Shown here: one piece after another, positions 11,100-22,700 of the stretch | How the letters are laid out: each line of letters starts with the position of its first letter | How positions within the stretch are numbered: position 1 is the first letter of the stretch | DNA from: Hofstenia miamia | Taxonomy: Eukaryota; Xenacoelomorpha; Acoela; Hofsteniidae | DNA: 64,000 nt | Assembly (NCBI GenBank): GCA_900660155.1 | Contig: CABFPE010000211.1 | Span: 777,942-841,941, forward strand | Reading direction: 5' to 3' | The notes under the pieces: model-generated | Databases searched by the model: none | What the model was told of the DNA's origin: nothing | Seen by the model: the letters and a program-made list of their open reading frames with translations, nothing else | Made by a program: the position numbers and the translations under genes

Positions 11100-11594
11100 T
11101 CAAGGAATTGAGATGAGTACTAATCTAATAGGACTGAAATCAGTAAAATTCCAGTCTGGCAGAACTCTAACATTAGCTTGATTTGGAAATAATGGAAATG
11201 TTTTAAAAATAGTTATTTCCCTATGCAAGCTTGAAGATTTATGTTTTTTGCGAAATTGTTGTTCGATACTAGATAAATATATATTTGCAAATGCTGGGCT
11301 TAGCGAGCTTCCAATTGCGAACATAGAAGTGATCATTGAATGGTAATAATGTGTTGTTGGTTGCCACATAAGACATTCTTGCTAAGTGTTGTCATTATTC
11401 AGGATTTTAATAGTTCGTCAATAGCTAGCTTTTTTTCGTGGTACATTTGTATAAAGACATTTACATCATATGAGAGCATGTAGTCAAATGTGTTCTGTTT
11501 CATAATATCCTTAGTGAATTACTTAGAATCAATGGATGTTCTTGTTTCATGTATTTGCCTTAAGATATTATTTATTTTATCTGATAACTTTATA

Positions 11595-11630
<36 letters not shown>

Positions 11631-11770
11631 GTATATACTACCACTTGATTTAGCATTTGGGCGTAATCGATTGTTATCGTTATATATGTTGATTAGTCCG
11701 TACAATTTAGATGCATATGGACCTTTAGATTGAAATTCGGCCCTTAGCAAAGGGGGTTAGAGGGTTTTGA
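11100..11770 (-). mobile_element. Penelope-like element RT fragment
   Basis: Minus-strand pieces, in order from about 11760 downwards: SKLYGLINIYN followed by LRPNAKSSGS (the xLYGLPKIHK...LRPI block), SYDVNVFIQMYHEKKLAIDE (the catalytic S-x-D-V block) and IGSSLSPAFANIYLSSIEQ (the G-S-P-L-S-P block). These occur in the order of a Penelope-type RT. The pieces lie in different frames and a (TA)n run (11593-11636) interrupts them, so it is a decayed copy. Its strand is opposite to that of the GIY-YIG fragment at 9.7 kb, so the two are probably separate insertions. Confidence 0.7.
11593..11636. repeat. (TA)n tract with TG interruptions
   Basis: TA repeat inside the Penelope-like RT fragment. Confidence 0.9.
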
Positions 11771-11779
11771 ACCCTCTTT

Positions 11780-12960
11780 CAAGGTCAGGCACCCCTCCTG
11801 GACTACAAAGCTAATAAAATCAACAAGTAAAATAATTTTTTTAGTTCAGTTGTTGTAACGTTGCTCTACATAATGTCGAGAAATGAATTTCTATTTCTTC
11901 ACTATGATTTTGACCACTCACTTGATCACTACTCGATGTCCCCCGTCAGAAGATCTTGCCCAAGGATGTAAAATATGGCAAACTATGGTAATATTAAATC
12001 CCAATATTGAGATGGTGATTATGCTCACAATAAATAATGCAATAGTGACAACTATGGAAAAACAGGTTGAAATATAGGAAGCTAAAAAGCCTTATTAATT
12101 CTGACAGGCTAAGATGTCAATGCTATTGGAATAGTTTACTTTCAATTCCAGGATTCAATAAACGGCGCAACATTGGTATGCAGGGCAAATTTGGCAGTTC
12201 GACAAAAGCAAACTTTGTCGGCTTATTCGCAGTACTTCTATTGATATGATTGGTGTATGGTTTCTGTAAACTTGTTAAGAAATAAACAATTTAATTATAT
12301 CATGATAGAATTTTAAAAAATTGATTGATTTTTATTTTATAATTGAAAAGATTTTTGGGGCGTGGTCGTATTTAAAGGGTCATTCTAAGAAATGACAAAT
12401 AAATAGAAAAAAATTGAAAGAAAGGCCATATAATAACGCCCCTTAGTTGCATGAAATGTAAAGAAAATCATGTAGAAAGCTTTTACCAATAAATTGCATA
12501 AGCAAACGATCAGCATGATTGCAACAAATTCAATCTTTGGCAGAAAGATCAAATTTCTTCCACTCATAAGCAGCGAAAGAAGTCATGTAATCAATTTCTC
12601 TTGTCTGTGAGCAATGGGCACTATGTGGATTTACTTTGGCCTAATAATTTAAAAAACTTTAAGTGGCATTTTTTGGTTAAACAACACGTTACGGAATATC
12701 ATTGCGAAATATGGTACTATCTTTCATATTCTATAATTTGTTCAATTTGGTCAATAAATAAATAAATATATACATATTTAAATAAATAATTTAACTAATT
12801 GTGAATAACAAGAGGTACTTGTCAAGTGACTGGCTTCATTGTATTATTTAAAAAACACACACAAATAAATTTCGTATGTAAAAAATATAATTTTAAATTT
12901 TTTTATCAAACTCAGCAAAAATTATGTAAAATATCTATAATTTCTAATCTATATCCGAGG
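11780..12960. other. Intergenic stretch, nothing recognised
   Basis: Short open frames (for example 11883-12077 and 12385-12567) show no domain. This is presumably the 3' side of the minus-strand gene ending at 12966. Confidence 0.4.
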
Positions 12961-12965
12961 CAAGG

Positions 12966-13125
12966 CTATGAGTCAGGTAGATGCATTGTTGCATTTTTAT
13001 TAAGGGCTTTGATCCACTTTGTGTATTCTGCATCACCTTTGATGACAACTGCAGTCAAGCCTAAAATTCTGCTTTTCATCGCTTGGTTTTCAATTCTAGT
13101 CTCAGCCAATTCAGCAGTTTCAGAC
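12966..13125 (-). CDS. Terminal coding exon of an unrecognised minus-strand gene
   Basis: On the minus strand a good splice acceptor (TTCTATTTTAG) is followed at 13125 by an open frame of 160 bases. It has one leading base, 52 sense codons and a TAG stop at 12966-12968. The peptide begins SETAELAETRIENQAMKSRI, includes VVIKGDAEYTKWIKALN and ends MHLPDS. It is polar, lysine- and glutamate-rich, and much less AT-driven than random frames here, so it reads like a conserved cytoplasmic protein. I do not recognise the family. Upstream exons should lie at higher coordinates, but 13.13-15.4 kb gave none with certainty and a LINE sits at 15.4-18.7 kb. It may also be a stranded exon of a broken gene. 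Confidence 0.5.
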
Positions 13126-13129
13126 CTAA

Positions 13130-15445
13130 AATAGAACATCAACAACGCTTACATTAAAACACGAATTTTAGTAGTTTTTCTAAAGTATCAATATCACAAA
13201 ATTGAAAAAATTTTCAGAATATATTTCCTTTTTTCAAAATAGTAATAATTTTGCTAACCAAATATATTTTCTCCAAAAAGCGGCTATGGTTCATGAGTAA
13301 TTTGGATTATAAAATTTTGAAATCTATTTCCTGGGCCTTCGTTACGCACCTATCAATATTTTGTACACACAAACAATAATGTCAATCACATGCTTAACAC
13401 ATTTCTGTATTCATTGTCTGCTGGTTATTGGCAATAAGTTAACTAATATAACAAAATTCAAATATGGTCTATAATTAAAATACATGCAATATTAGTATTC
13501 AAAATTTTTTATTTAAGTGCTAAACTAAGAACATAGCAAATAAAAATTTATTTTTAGAATAAATTTTCTTGTTAATCAGTCGTTTCACCATACTTTGATA
13601 GAAACATTGTTATTGATTAGTTTTAATAAATTCATATGTATTTATTGCGATATAACATTGTTATCATTTTTAATAGTTTGTTATATTTTATAGAAATAGC
13701 ATTGAGTTTGAACCACCCGGATCGGTTCAAGTTAATTTACAAGTCTCTTAGCATTTAGAAAAGGACCTAAAATGAAAATCATGGTTGCATGCCAAACCGC
13801 TCTGCACACACTCTTGGAAAGATTGATGTTCAATAAATTTGCAAAATCAACTATTTTGACATGATTATTAGATGCTTTATTGATAAAACTTAAGGAAAAG
13901 TAATAATTATCTGTAGGAAAGTATAAATTATACAAATATTTTTTATGTTTTAAATGGATATGGAAAGTACAAGAAAAGTACTAGAGAATGTCAAAAACAA
14001 GTGCTTGGGATTTCAAATAAAGTATAACAGGTAGAATGATGAAAAAAACTTCCTGAAAATTTTTTACTTCACGTCCAAAAATAGAAAATTATATTAAAAT
14101 TCACTCATTGCCTGGGTTAATGTCCCAGTTAACAGGGAATAAGCTGATTGCAAAAGTTGAAGAAGTGATAAAAAGATGTGTCGATAATTACTAAGGCAAA
14201 AAGTTTATTAACAACATCAAGCGATCTCAAAATTATTGATGTGACATTTATGAAATGGAAAGAAAATGGTCTTATCAAAAATTAAAATATAGGGGATTGC
14301 AGAAAAGTGCAAGAAAAATGAAAATTATTGAATGTGTGGGTGAAAATAATGAATACAATTACAAAACAAAGATTCGAAACGCGACTTCAAAGTTGATATT
14401 TAAAAAATTATCAGTAAGAAGAGTGCTAGGCAAGGATTTCAAATTGGTTTCGAATGAAATTTAGATTACACAGCAGTTGTTAGCTCGTAATTCACATCAA
14501 AGTTGAAATCTCTATGAAAATGTTCAAATTTTCTATGGCCTCAGAGGGCAAATCTTTAGTTTTTTCTTTGGGCTATGTTAAAGAACACCTTTATCATTCA
14601 AAGTTATCCATCGTAAACCTCCATCAAAAAACAGCTGCCGGATTTTCTTAACTTTCTAGATTTAATTACCTTAATTGATGTAATTGATCTTTTTACTTTA
14701 CTTAATATATATATATATTTCATCTCAAATTCGAAATGTTGAAATAAAATTTTAAATAATTCAAATGTAAAATTTTTTCTTTCTTGTATTTATTTTATCC
14801 TTCTATTTGTTATGCTTAAGGATTTTTATCCATTTAACACTTTAAGATTCATTTTATAGGTAGCATTTCAACTAGACATTATCTAAAAGAATAAAAAAAT
14901 TTACCTTTGGAAATTCAAACGGATTATCAATATATTTGAAAGTGCATATACCTGCTCTTGTTTTAAATAATGCATACCCAAGTAAACAAAATTTTAATTT
15001 GAGTCAATTTTGACACATATTGTAGTTCTAGTGTTAAATTCCTGAAAATTTTGGTACAGAATATATTTGAATTAAGGTCATATTTGGCATAAGCTAGATT
15101 TCTTTTAAAGTTAAACCTAGTTCTGTTGACATGATATCTAAAAGTGGTCCTTTCAGATTAGAGAATGACCCATCCACATTAGCCATATTTTTGTCTTTAA
15201 ATTCCGCACTACTTTTGTCTAGGGGAAGCTATTTTGCAACTACTAGTTATTGCTAGTACCAGACCCTAAAAGAGATAGATTATATGTGAAGGGATAATGA
15301 AAATAAGAATATCGCATTGGTTACGTGGATGATGTATCGGATTAATATTGTTAAGCAAAAAATTAGAAATTGGTCTAACAAGTATGCAATTAGTAGTTAG
15401 GCAGTTACCCCCTTTTAAAATTATTCAATTCTTCCATGCTTTTAT
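13130..15445. other. AT-rich stretch, possible intron of the 13-kb exon
   Basis: No further convincing exon or element end was found. A minus-strand frame at 13732-13935 and a plus-strand frame at 14255-14464 are open but match nothing I know. A short (TA)n run is near 14706. Confidence 0.4.
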
Positions 15446-15450
15446 CATGA

Positions 15451-15822
15451 GTCACATTAACTGACACAAATATGCTATTTGTGGAGACACTTTTAAACTA
15501 TCTTGAGGTAAATGCGAAAGTCAATGATGTTCGAAGAATTGGAAGATTCAGCAACGACAAGTCTCGTGCAATGATTGTTACCGTGGACAGCATAAGGTCG
15601 AAAAGGAAAATTCTCATATCCGTTTCCAAATTGAAAGAATATAAAGAAAAGGTATATATCAGTAATGATCTATCAATTCTCGAAGTAGAGAAAGAGCAGA
15701 AGGCTCTTGCTCTCAGAAAGAAGTACATTGGAGACGGCGTTGATAGGAGACAATTAAGAATTAGAAATTTCCAGTTAGAAGTAAGAAGAAGCGACACGTG
15801 GGAAACAGCTGAGTCTATGTGA
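15451..15822 (+). CDS. LINE ORF1 C-terminal part
   Basis: Open frame of about 123 codons ending at TGA 15820-15822; the first ATG is at 15472. Segments DVRRIGRFSNDKSRAMIVTV, KRKILISVSKLKEYK and VYISNDLSILE match the conserved C-terminal region of many LINE ORF1 proteins (R-x-G-R...R-P-x-x-V...K-R-x-x-L...I-x-x-D-L-T), an RNA-binding chaperone-like region. The N-terminal part is missing through 5' truncation. The terminal codons are ATG TGA, and the base context after the stop is CTAG. Confidence 0.75.
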   Translation, partial: VTLTDTNMLFVETLLNYLEVNAKVNDVRRIGRFSNDKSRAMIVTVDSIRSKRKILISVSKLKEYKEKVYISNDLSILEVEKEQKALALRKKYIGDGVDRRQLRIRNFQLEVRRSDTWETAESM

Positions 15823-16938
15823 CTAGCCGCTTTACAAATTTTATCCCTGAATGTAAGGTCAATAAAAAAAGAAAATGCATGTTACTTCCTGGCAGCCGAC
15901 CTTTATTCAAACAACATTGATCTTTGTTGTATAGTGGAAACGTGGCTAAATGAAGAAATAGACGACTCTTTTGTCCACATCACTGGGTACAAAATAATGC
16001 GTCATGACCGATCTATTTGGAACTCGGAAAAGAAAATCGGTGGTGGCGTATGCGCTTATTACCGTGACAATCTCGATTTCATCAGATTGAATCCACCAAA
16101 CAATGAATGTTTCGAAGTTCTTTGGTTAACCCACCGCAAAGAAGAAACACAGTTGGTGTACGGTATAGTGTACTACCCTCCTGGTCTTGGAAAAAATAAT
16201 AGTCTTCAGCGACATAATGAAGAAGCTTTTGACTGGATCACTGACGGCTATCCATTGGCGGTCATTACTATATGCGGCGACTTTAATGTCTTCAATGTTG
16301 ATGAGCTAGAAGAAATCCTCCCTCTGCAAAGTGTTTTCACCAGTATCACCCATGGACATTCGCAACTCGATTTTGTGCTAACCAATTCCCCTGGTCGCTA
16401 CCACAGTGCAGAAACATTTTCTTCACCAGTGAAATCGGATCACCTTGGAATAATAGTCAAACCAAACATTTCAATTTGTCGAGAAAAGAACTATGGGTAT
16501 TTTAGAGATCACGCACCGTCAAACATCAGACATTTCAATTTAGCCCTGGACCGATTTGACTTTTCGCCAGTGAGCAACATTGAGGATCCGAATGAAGCAC
16601 TACAACACTTATTAAGTATAGTTCATTATCACTATGAAGCTCATTTTCCTCTTTGGAATGTGAAAATGTCAAAGAAGGATCCATTCTATGTGACTCCGAG
16701 AATCAAATCACTTCTCAAACGAAAGGCTAACTGCAGAAGAAGAAACCAGACCAGAGGGGAAAAGAAGATTTCCGAGGAAATCCAGAATAGCATTATGTCC
16801 AATATTGTGGACAAGAACAACCACAAATCTTCTCGTGGCTGGTGGAAATATATGAACTATCTTTCGGGCAGAAATGTTTCATCAGGAAAAATTCTGTTCT
16901 CGGCGGAAGAAATCAACCAACATTTTGCGAAAGTCTAA
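15823..16938 (+). CDS. LINE ORF2 endonuclease region
   Basis: The frame continues directly after the ORF1 TGA. It reads LQILSLNVRSIKK (catalytic Asn of block I), IVETWLNE (catalytic Glu), GGGVCAYYRD, ICGDFNVFN (G-D-F-N block), SQLDFVLTN and SDHLGIIV (the S-D-H block). These are all the signature blocks of an apurinic-like endonuclease in order, followed by a linker up to a TAA at 16936. The first in-frame ATG is 15934 (METWL), which would discard the block I Asn. A complete endonuclease therefore needs translation from upstream. The TAA is best explained as decay, since the RT continues in the same frame once the MITE and its 2-bp duplication are set aside. Confidence 0.85.
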   Translation, partial: LAALQILSLNVRSIKKENACYFLAADLYSNNIDLCCIVETWLNEEIDDSFVHITGYKIMRHDRSIWNSEKKIGGGVCAYYRDNLDFIRLNPPNNECFEVLWLTHRKEETQLVYGIVYYPPGLGKNNSLQRHNEEAFDWITDGYPLAVITICGDFNVFNVDELEEILPLQSVFTSITHGHSQLDFVLTNSPGRYHSAETFSSPVKSDHLGIIVKPNISICREKNYGYFRDHAPSNIRHFNLALDRFDFSPVSNIEDPNEALQHLLSIVHYHYEAHFPLWNVKMSKKDPFYVTPRIKSLLKRKANCRRRNQTRGEKKISEEIQNSIMSNIVDKNNHKSSRGWWKYMNYLSGRNVSSGKILFSAEEINQHFAKV

Positions 16939-16944
16939 ACTGAT

Positions 16945-17242
16945 CCCAGTAAACATAGAACTGTCGTAACGACGTCACTGAACGACATAATAACGACATT
17001 AAAACGGCATTACAAAACAACGTCTTTTCACAACAAACTATTAATAAAAATGCAGTTTTAAAAAAATTTATATTCAAATTGTTATAATACTGAAATTATT
17101 CATGTTTTTAAATATTTTTCCTAGACGGAATTATACACCGCCACTAATCCGCACTATAAACGCCACTCAAACAATTCAACGCCTATTAAACGCCAATACA
17201 CCACAAAAACGACGTCGTTACAACAGTTCTATGTTTACTGGG
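16945..17242. mobile_element. 298-bp MITE inside the LINE, 32-bp TIRs, AT flanks
   Basis: The ends are inverted repeats beginning CCCAGTAAACATAGAACTGT and continuing as (C/T)GTAACGACGTC, giving 32 bp with one mismatch. The element is flanked by AT on both sides (16943-16944 and 17243-17244). Internally it is filled with short runs related to AACGACATTA and AACGCC, and it has no coding capacity. The 2-bp AT duplication plus CCC ends would fit the ISL2EU branch of the PIF/Harbinger group, but that is inference. It splits the LINE between endonuclease and RT. Confidence 0.8.
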
Positions 17243-17244
17243 AT

Positions 17245-18640
17245 TCTAATTACACAGAACCAGAAGTGTCATTGCCTTTATCCATTGACCCTCCCAAATT
17301 TACTCTACACCAAATTTATCATTTTCTCAAGAAAATTAAACGAATATCATTTGGGTATGATGGGGTTCTTTATTGGATATTCAAGCAGAATGCGCATAAC
17401 CTTGCTGAACCGATTCTCCATGTTTATAACATGTGCATCAAAACAGGGATATTTCCCACTTCGTTCAAAACCTCCAAAGTGTGCCCTATTCAAAGAAGCC
17501 AACAGTGGAAGCACTGGATCAGTTAAGACCAGTCGCAATAACTCCAATCTTATCCCGCCACTTTGAACGTCTTGTTTATGACATTTTTCTATTGGATTCG
17601 TATAACAAGCATTTAAAGAAGAATCAGCTTGGGTTTCGAAAACCGTCATTCACAGACCAAGCGCTTCACAGAATTCTTCAGTTCTGGAAGATGTCGCAAA
17701 AGAATGGCTTCGATTATGTCCGCCTGTTCGCCCTCAATCTGAGTAAGGCGTTTGACCGGGTACCACATACACTTATTATTCGAATGATTTCGTTTGATTA
17801 GAAGCTTCCTTACGGACAGGTAACAGTATGTCAAGGCTAACAATGAATGTTCATTGCTGCTACCAACGAACGATTCTTTGACCAATTCTTTTCAACATTG
17901 TTTACAACGATCTGCAAATATCATCTTCACTAGGCGCCCTTGTGAAATACGCGGATGACCTTACTTGCTGCATTCCACGATTCTACCGAAGAGCTGACAA
18001 AGAAGACGCAAATGTAGCAAAAGAAGCCATTGATCATATTCTTCGTTGGTGCGAAAATAACAATTTCATTCTCAATGAATCTAAATCTCAGAAGCTGACC
18101 ATATTGCTACGTGAATCGAAAGAAGAAATGTCTCTCTCAAGCATTGCTAATATTCAGAACGTTAAAAATATTACCCTCCTTGGAGTTGTACTGGATAGAA
18201 GATTAAATTTCAACGACCAAATTATCGGTCATACCAAGAAACTCATCAGGACTTTCCATCTTATAAAGGAGTTACACAGGTTATCAATTTCACGGAAGGA
18301 CGCTTCTAAGCTTTTCAACGATCTGTTTTGGGAACAGCTTAGATACGGAATAACTGTTTGGGGTGGATCTTCTTTTATCCACAAGATTGACTATATCCAG
18401 GAAAAGTTCGTCAAGTCAGGCATTATAGACTCTTTCAAAAGCATTCACTCACTTGTGAAAGAAGCGGATGAAAATCTTTATTCCATCATAGCAAATACGG
18501 AGCATTCCCTCAATGACATGATTATTCAGAGGCAATCCTACGCGAAAACACGACTGAGACCAAAGAAGCCGCCCACTGATGTTCTTTCGAGCAAAAATTT
18601 CTTAAAACTGTTCCCTGAGAGACATCTACGATCGTATTAA
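17245..18640 (+). CDS. LINE ORF2 reverse transcriptase region (frameshifted)
   Basis: Three consecutive frames cover the RT. The first (17245-17526) has PEVSLPLSIDPP and SFGYDGVLYWIFK, corresponding to fingers motif 1. The second (to 17801) has LRPVAITPILSRHFERLVYD, QLGFRK and FALNLSKAFDRVPH (motif A). The third (17942-18640) begins MKYADDLTCCIP (the catalytic Y-A-D-D) and runs to LLGVVLDRRLNFNDQI and WGGSSFIHKID, ending at TAA 18638-18640. The motif B region between 17801 and 17942 is damaged. It is inactive as it stands, with at least two frame breaks, yet each block is well preserved, so decay looks recent. Confidence 0.85.
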
Positions 18641-18684
18641 ACCAATAGATTAGTCAGATGTATTCTGATTATTTAAATACATTG

Positions 18685-18707
18685 TTATATATATATATAT
18701 ATATATA
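18685..18707. repeat. (TA)n tail of the LINE
   Basis: TA repeat about 45 bases after the LINE stop codon, apparently the 3' tail of the element. Confidence 0.8.
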
Positions 18708-19372
18708 ATCAATATTTTACATTTTAATAAATATAGTTCTTATTGTGAAGAAGTTGACCATTTTAGATACACTTGATATTGACAAAGTAAGATTGAATTT
18801 TGTGCTTTTAAAAATGTGCAGAAATTTGCTGAACGCTTTGAGAAAATTTGAAAATTTTCCATTTATACTTGTGGAATAATATAGTTCAAATTTGTCAAGA
18901 CTAGTGTAATCCTCAAAGCTGTTGTAGAATTTGCAAATTAATTTAAACAAAATTAAATTTTACTAAAAAGTGTACAAGAACTACTATTAGACTCTTCAAA
19001 TACACTTTTTTTTAATTCGGATTTAAGATTCATAAGCATTGAAGATTCTCTTAGTGTTAAAAATATAAATTGATTATGGCTATTTTCGATTGAGCCTATT
19101 GACGTTAAACGATTGTTTTTGAAGATGACAATGATATGATCTCTCTCTATGAAAAACATCAAGGGCACCTTTACACAGTAAGAATAGTTTACTTCCCATT
19201 TCATATAAATGAACTCAAATGGGGAATTCTCAAATGCAAATTACGATTTCTCAAAATTAAATGTAAAAGGTGTAGATCTGGACATTAATAATCACTGCTG
19301 AACTTTTCACAACTCTAGCTTTTATTTCACTATGATTTATGAAATAATTTGCTAAATTTAATCTCTGTAAGC

Positions 19373-19713
19373 TTACTTAAAAATATATGAATGTTGATTG
19401 TAGCGATTTGAGTGAGAGTCGTATCCTCCCATTATTAAAATGTCTCCATTTTCCGTGGCAATTGCACATGGCTCATTCATGCTGATGTATGACATTCGTT
19501 GCAATCGGACAACGCTACATTCCAACGACATCATGTTAAGGATTTCAATAAAATCTTCGTCTCCACCGCCAATTACAGCTACAGAGTCTTTGCTTATTGA
19601 TTGTAAAGCGGGGCTTGCCCTCTGATTTACTAATTTTCCATATTGTTTCCATTTTGCATTGGCGAATTCTAACACAAATATCTCATCCACAATTGCGCAA
19701 TCATTGTGACCAC
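19373..19713 (-). CDS. KLHL last kelch exon
   Basis: 341 bases (2 + 113 codons including stop). It completes the previous GG as GGHNDCAIVDEIFVLEFANA, then shows DSVAVIGGGDEDF and NGDILIMGGYDSHSNRY, and terminates. The phase fits the previous exon exactly. It contributes two kelch-type repeats and a short tail. Confidence 0.9.
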
Positions 19714-22700
19714 CTAAATATAGAACAAAATAAAACTAGTTTCAAATTTTAGAGCAGTGCCGTCAAGCCACTTAAAAATCAGGAAACATTTCTAATTTGA
19801 GTTTTTTGCAGAAGAGAATTACTTTAAATTTTCTAATTACAATGACTTGTAATGAAAATGTACATCACAATATATTTGATCAATGCCAAGGGGCACACTA
19901 AATTTGAAGCTAAAGCATTTATTCCGACTTTACGTAAATATAATTATAGAGAGTTGTATCATGTTTAGGTCACCTTTTAGGATAAATATTCAAAAATTAG
20001 TGCATTGCAATACACATACAAGATAATTGAACATTACCAACTAGTAAATAACTTCTTGAATTTTTTTTACTTTTTACTGAAGCAGGGTAAAACTAATACA
20101 TTTCTAATGTTCCTTTTCAATCTCGACCACGTCTCATAAATCGTGCATTTTTTATTATTTTGTGATTTATCTTACTGCAAAAAGCTTAAAATATATTTTA
20201 TTAAAGACGTATACATTTGAGAGTTACTAGTTGGTCTTTAGTTTTTCAAAAGTAAATAATGACTTAATTATGTCACATGAGTAAAATATGACCCTAAAGT
20301 GGAAACAAGAACATATTTTGCCTTTTACGCATTGCAAATCAATGAAACAATCAGGATTCAGGAAAAAATGTTTTTGTTGCAAAGCAATGTTTTCAATTCT
20401 GAAAAACTGTCACAAAACTCATTGAGCACTATCTTAGTAGTTTTCAAGGTTCTGAATAAAATTCTCTACCTACATGCAATCGTTACATATTGAAGCATAT
20501 CAGCTTTATGATTATCTCTGTTAAAAATAATAATAGTTAATTTTTCATACATTCAGGAAAAAATTTTGTATAAACCTTCATTTCATATATGTATGTGCAA
20601 CAAAGTCGATTTTCAGAAACATCCTAAATTGTTAATCATCTCTGAAATCTAAAGACATATGCGGCAGGGTGTAAAACAAATCAATGTTTAATCCGTCACC
20701 AGAATCATCTAACAGTAATCCCTGACGCTATCTGCTCAAACAAATATTGCTAGCATAACATGCACAAAAGTGTTTCAACACAAAATACAAAAAAATTAAT
20801 ATTTAAGAATTTGAAACAGTTAAATGCTTCACTTCTTAAATTTTTTTCTTAAGACTGCTAGTGTTCTTGCACCCTAACCATTATGAAAGTTTCATATTTA
20901 AGAATTAGCAAATGCGCCATCCTGCACCGACACAGTTTTATTGTCTATCCTACTATCCTAGTATATACAAAATATTTTTCAGTATGTATTGGCAAAATTT
21001 TTCGCGCTTATCATTTCAATGCATAGGCAGTGTAATTATAGGCTTATCTCGAATATGTATATAGTGATATCTATTTTATTTTTAGGCTTTGTTAAGACAA
21101 TATTTTGACTGAAAATGTGTATACTTTGTTTTAATTGAATAATTGTGCGTAACCCTCTAACAGATATCATTTGCGTATGTAGCACGATTATCATTCAATC
21201 AAATAAATAGCATTACCAGTTCATGAACAAATTTGTTCACTGTTTCCCGTCTTGCTAATATTTTCTTGTGGTTCAAATATTCAGCTACTTCTAAGAATGA
21301 TAAAATGATTTTGTCTTGATTTCTCTTTTTCTTTTGCATTATAGAATTGGCATATATATATATTCTAAAATGTATAAAAAGCGTGCATTTCAAAGTATTT
21401 TTTGTATTTATTATAATTATTGCAAATCTTAGCAGAATAAGTATTTATTGCTTCATTAAAAAAGTAAACAGTTAGTACACTACACATAAAATAATTGTAA
21501 TTATGTTTAATAAAGTTCTCATTATAATCTAGTTTCTTAGAGATTAAATTAACAATAGAAAACGTAAGTAATTTAAATTTATCAGTAATCGAAAAATTGT
21601 GTAAATGATGAAATGAAACATTAATTTTCAAAATAATTATGTAGTAGTTAGTCTTGCAGTAAATTCAAAAAACGGATAACAATTTACGGAAATTCCATGC
21701 AAACATTTAGTTCTTCAATTGCCCCGACTAGCCAAACAAGTTTGACGCCACTGTTATATAGATAAAATCTAGTTTCTTACCTGCAACAATGAGGCAATTC
21801 TCATGCAAACAGCACCCTGGAGAAGCAACTGGGCTTTCAAGTTCGTAGACATCCGTATGCCATTCACAGGTTAGTAAGTCGAAGGCATCGATTCCTGACA
21901 AAAGTGTACCCGATTCATTTCTTCCACCGATCAAATAAATATGGTTGTTATAGAGAGCCGTTGCGAAGTCGTGTCTTTTACGAGGCAGTTGAGGCAATTC
22001 CAACCAAGTGTCAAAACGCGCATCGAAACTATGATGACAAATTTAAGGATGTTACAGAAATATATATTAGGTTGGTGCAAAAGTAATGTCCGATTTAAAA
22101 ATTTTAGCTAAAACGAATAAAACAATGACAATGTAAATATTGATTCATTAACATAATCTCCATTGCTTTCAATGACTTCATTCCACCTTGCAGCAATCTT
22201 TTAAATGATTAGTTTATTAAATTCTGTAGGTTTAGAATCAAAAACTAAATTCAACTCTTTTTCAATTTCTTCCCTTATTGTGAACCTAATCCCTCTAAAA
22301 TGGTTCTGTAAACTTCGGAACAAATGGAAATTGAAAGCAGCAAGATCAGGTAAATATGGAAGAGAATTCAATATTTACAAGAAGAGTTCTTCAAAGAGAG
22401 ATTTGGTTAGTCTGGTTGTGTGATGGAAGATGACACCCTTTTTGTTAACCAATGATGCTTGCTTTTGGCTCAAACATGTTTTCAAACGACGAAGTTGCTC
22501 ACAGTAAGCAGTAGCATTTATTGTTTGGTTATTATCCAATAATTCTTTTAACATCCCACCATACACTCAACATGATCATTTTTAAACATCGGTTACAAAA
22601 TTGGACATTACTTTTGCACCAACCTGATACTTTGCTTAGATTACAAATGATAGGCATTTTCATTCAAATTGGAATGATATTTAACATTAAAATGTTGTTT

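Larger units (their letters stand above)
15451..18707 (+). mobile_element. Non-LTR retrotransposon (LINE), 5'-truncated, ORF1-EN-RT, TA-rich tail
   Basis: The copy contains the C-terminal part of ORF1, an apurinic-type endonuclease, a reverse transcriptase with YADD, and a 3' untranslated tail ending in (TA)n. It lacks the start of ORF1, as is usual for target-primed insertion. ORF1 and the endonuclease share one frame and are split by a single TGA. A 298-bp MITE interrupts the endonuclease-RT junction. The RT holds a frameshift near 17470 and a further break near 17800-17940. The clade is probably in the broad jockey/CR1 group, but I cannot fix it. Confidence 0.9.
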
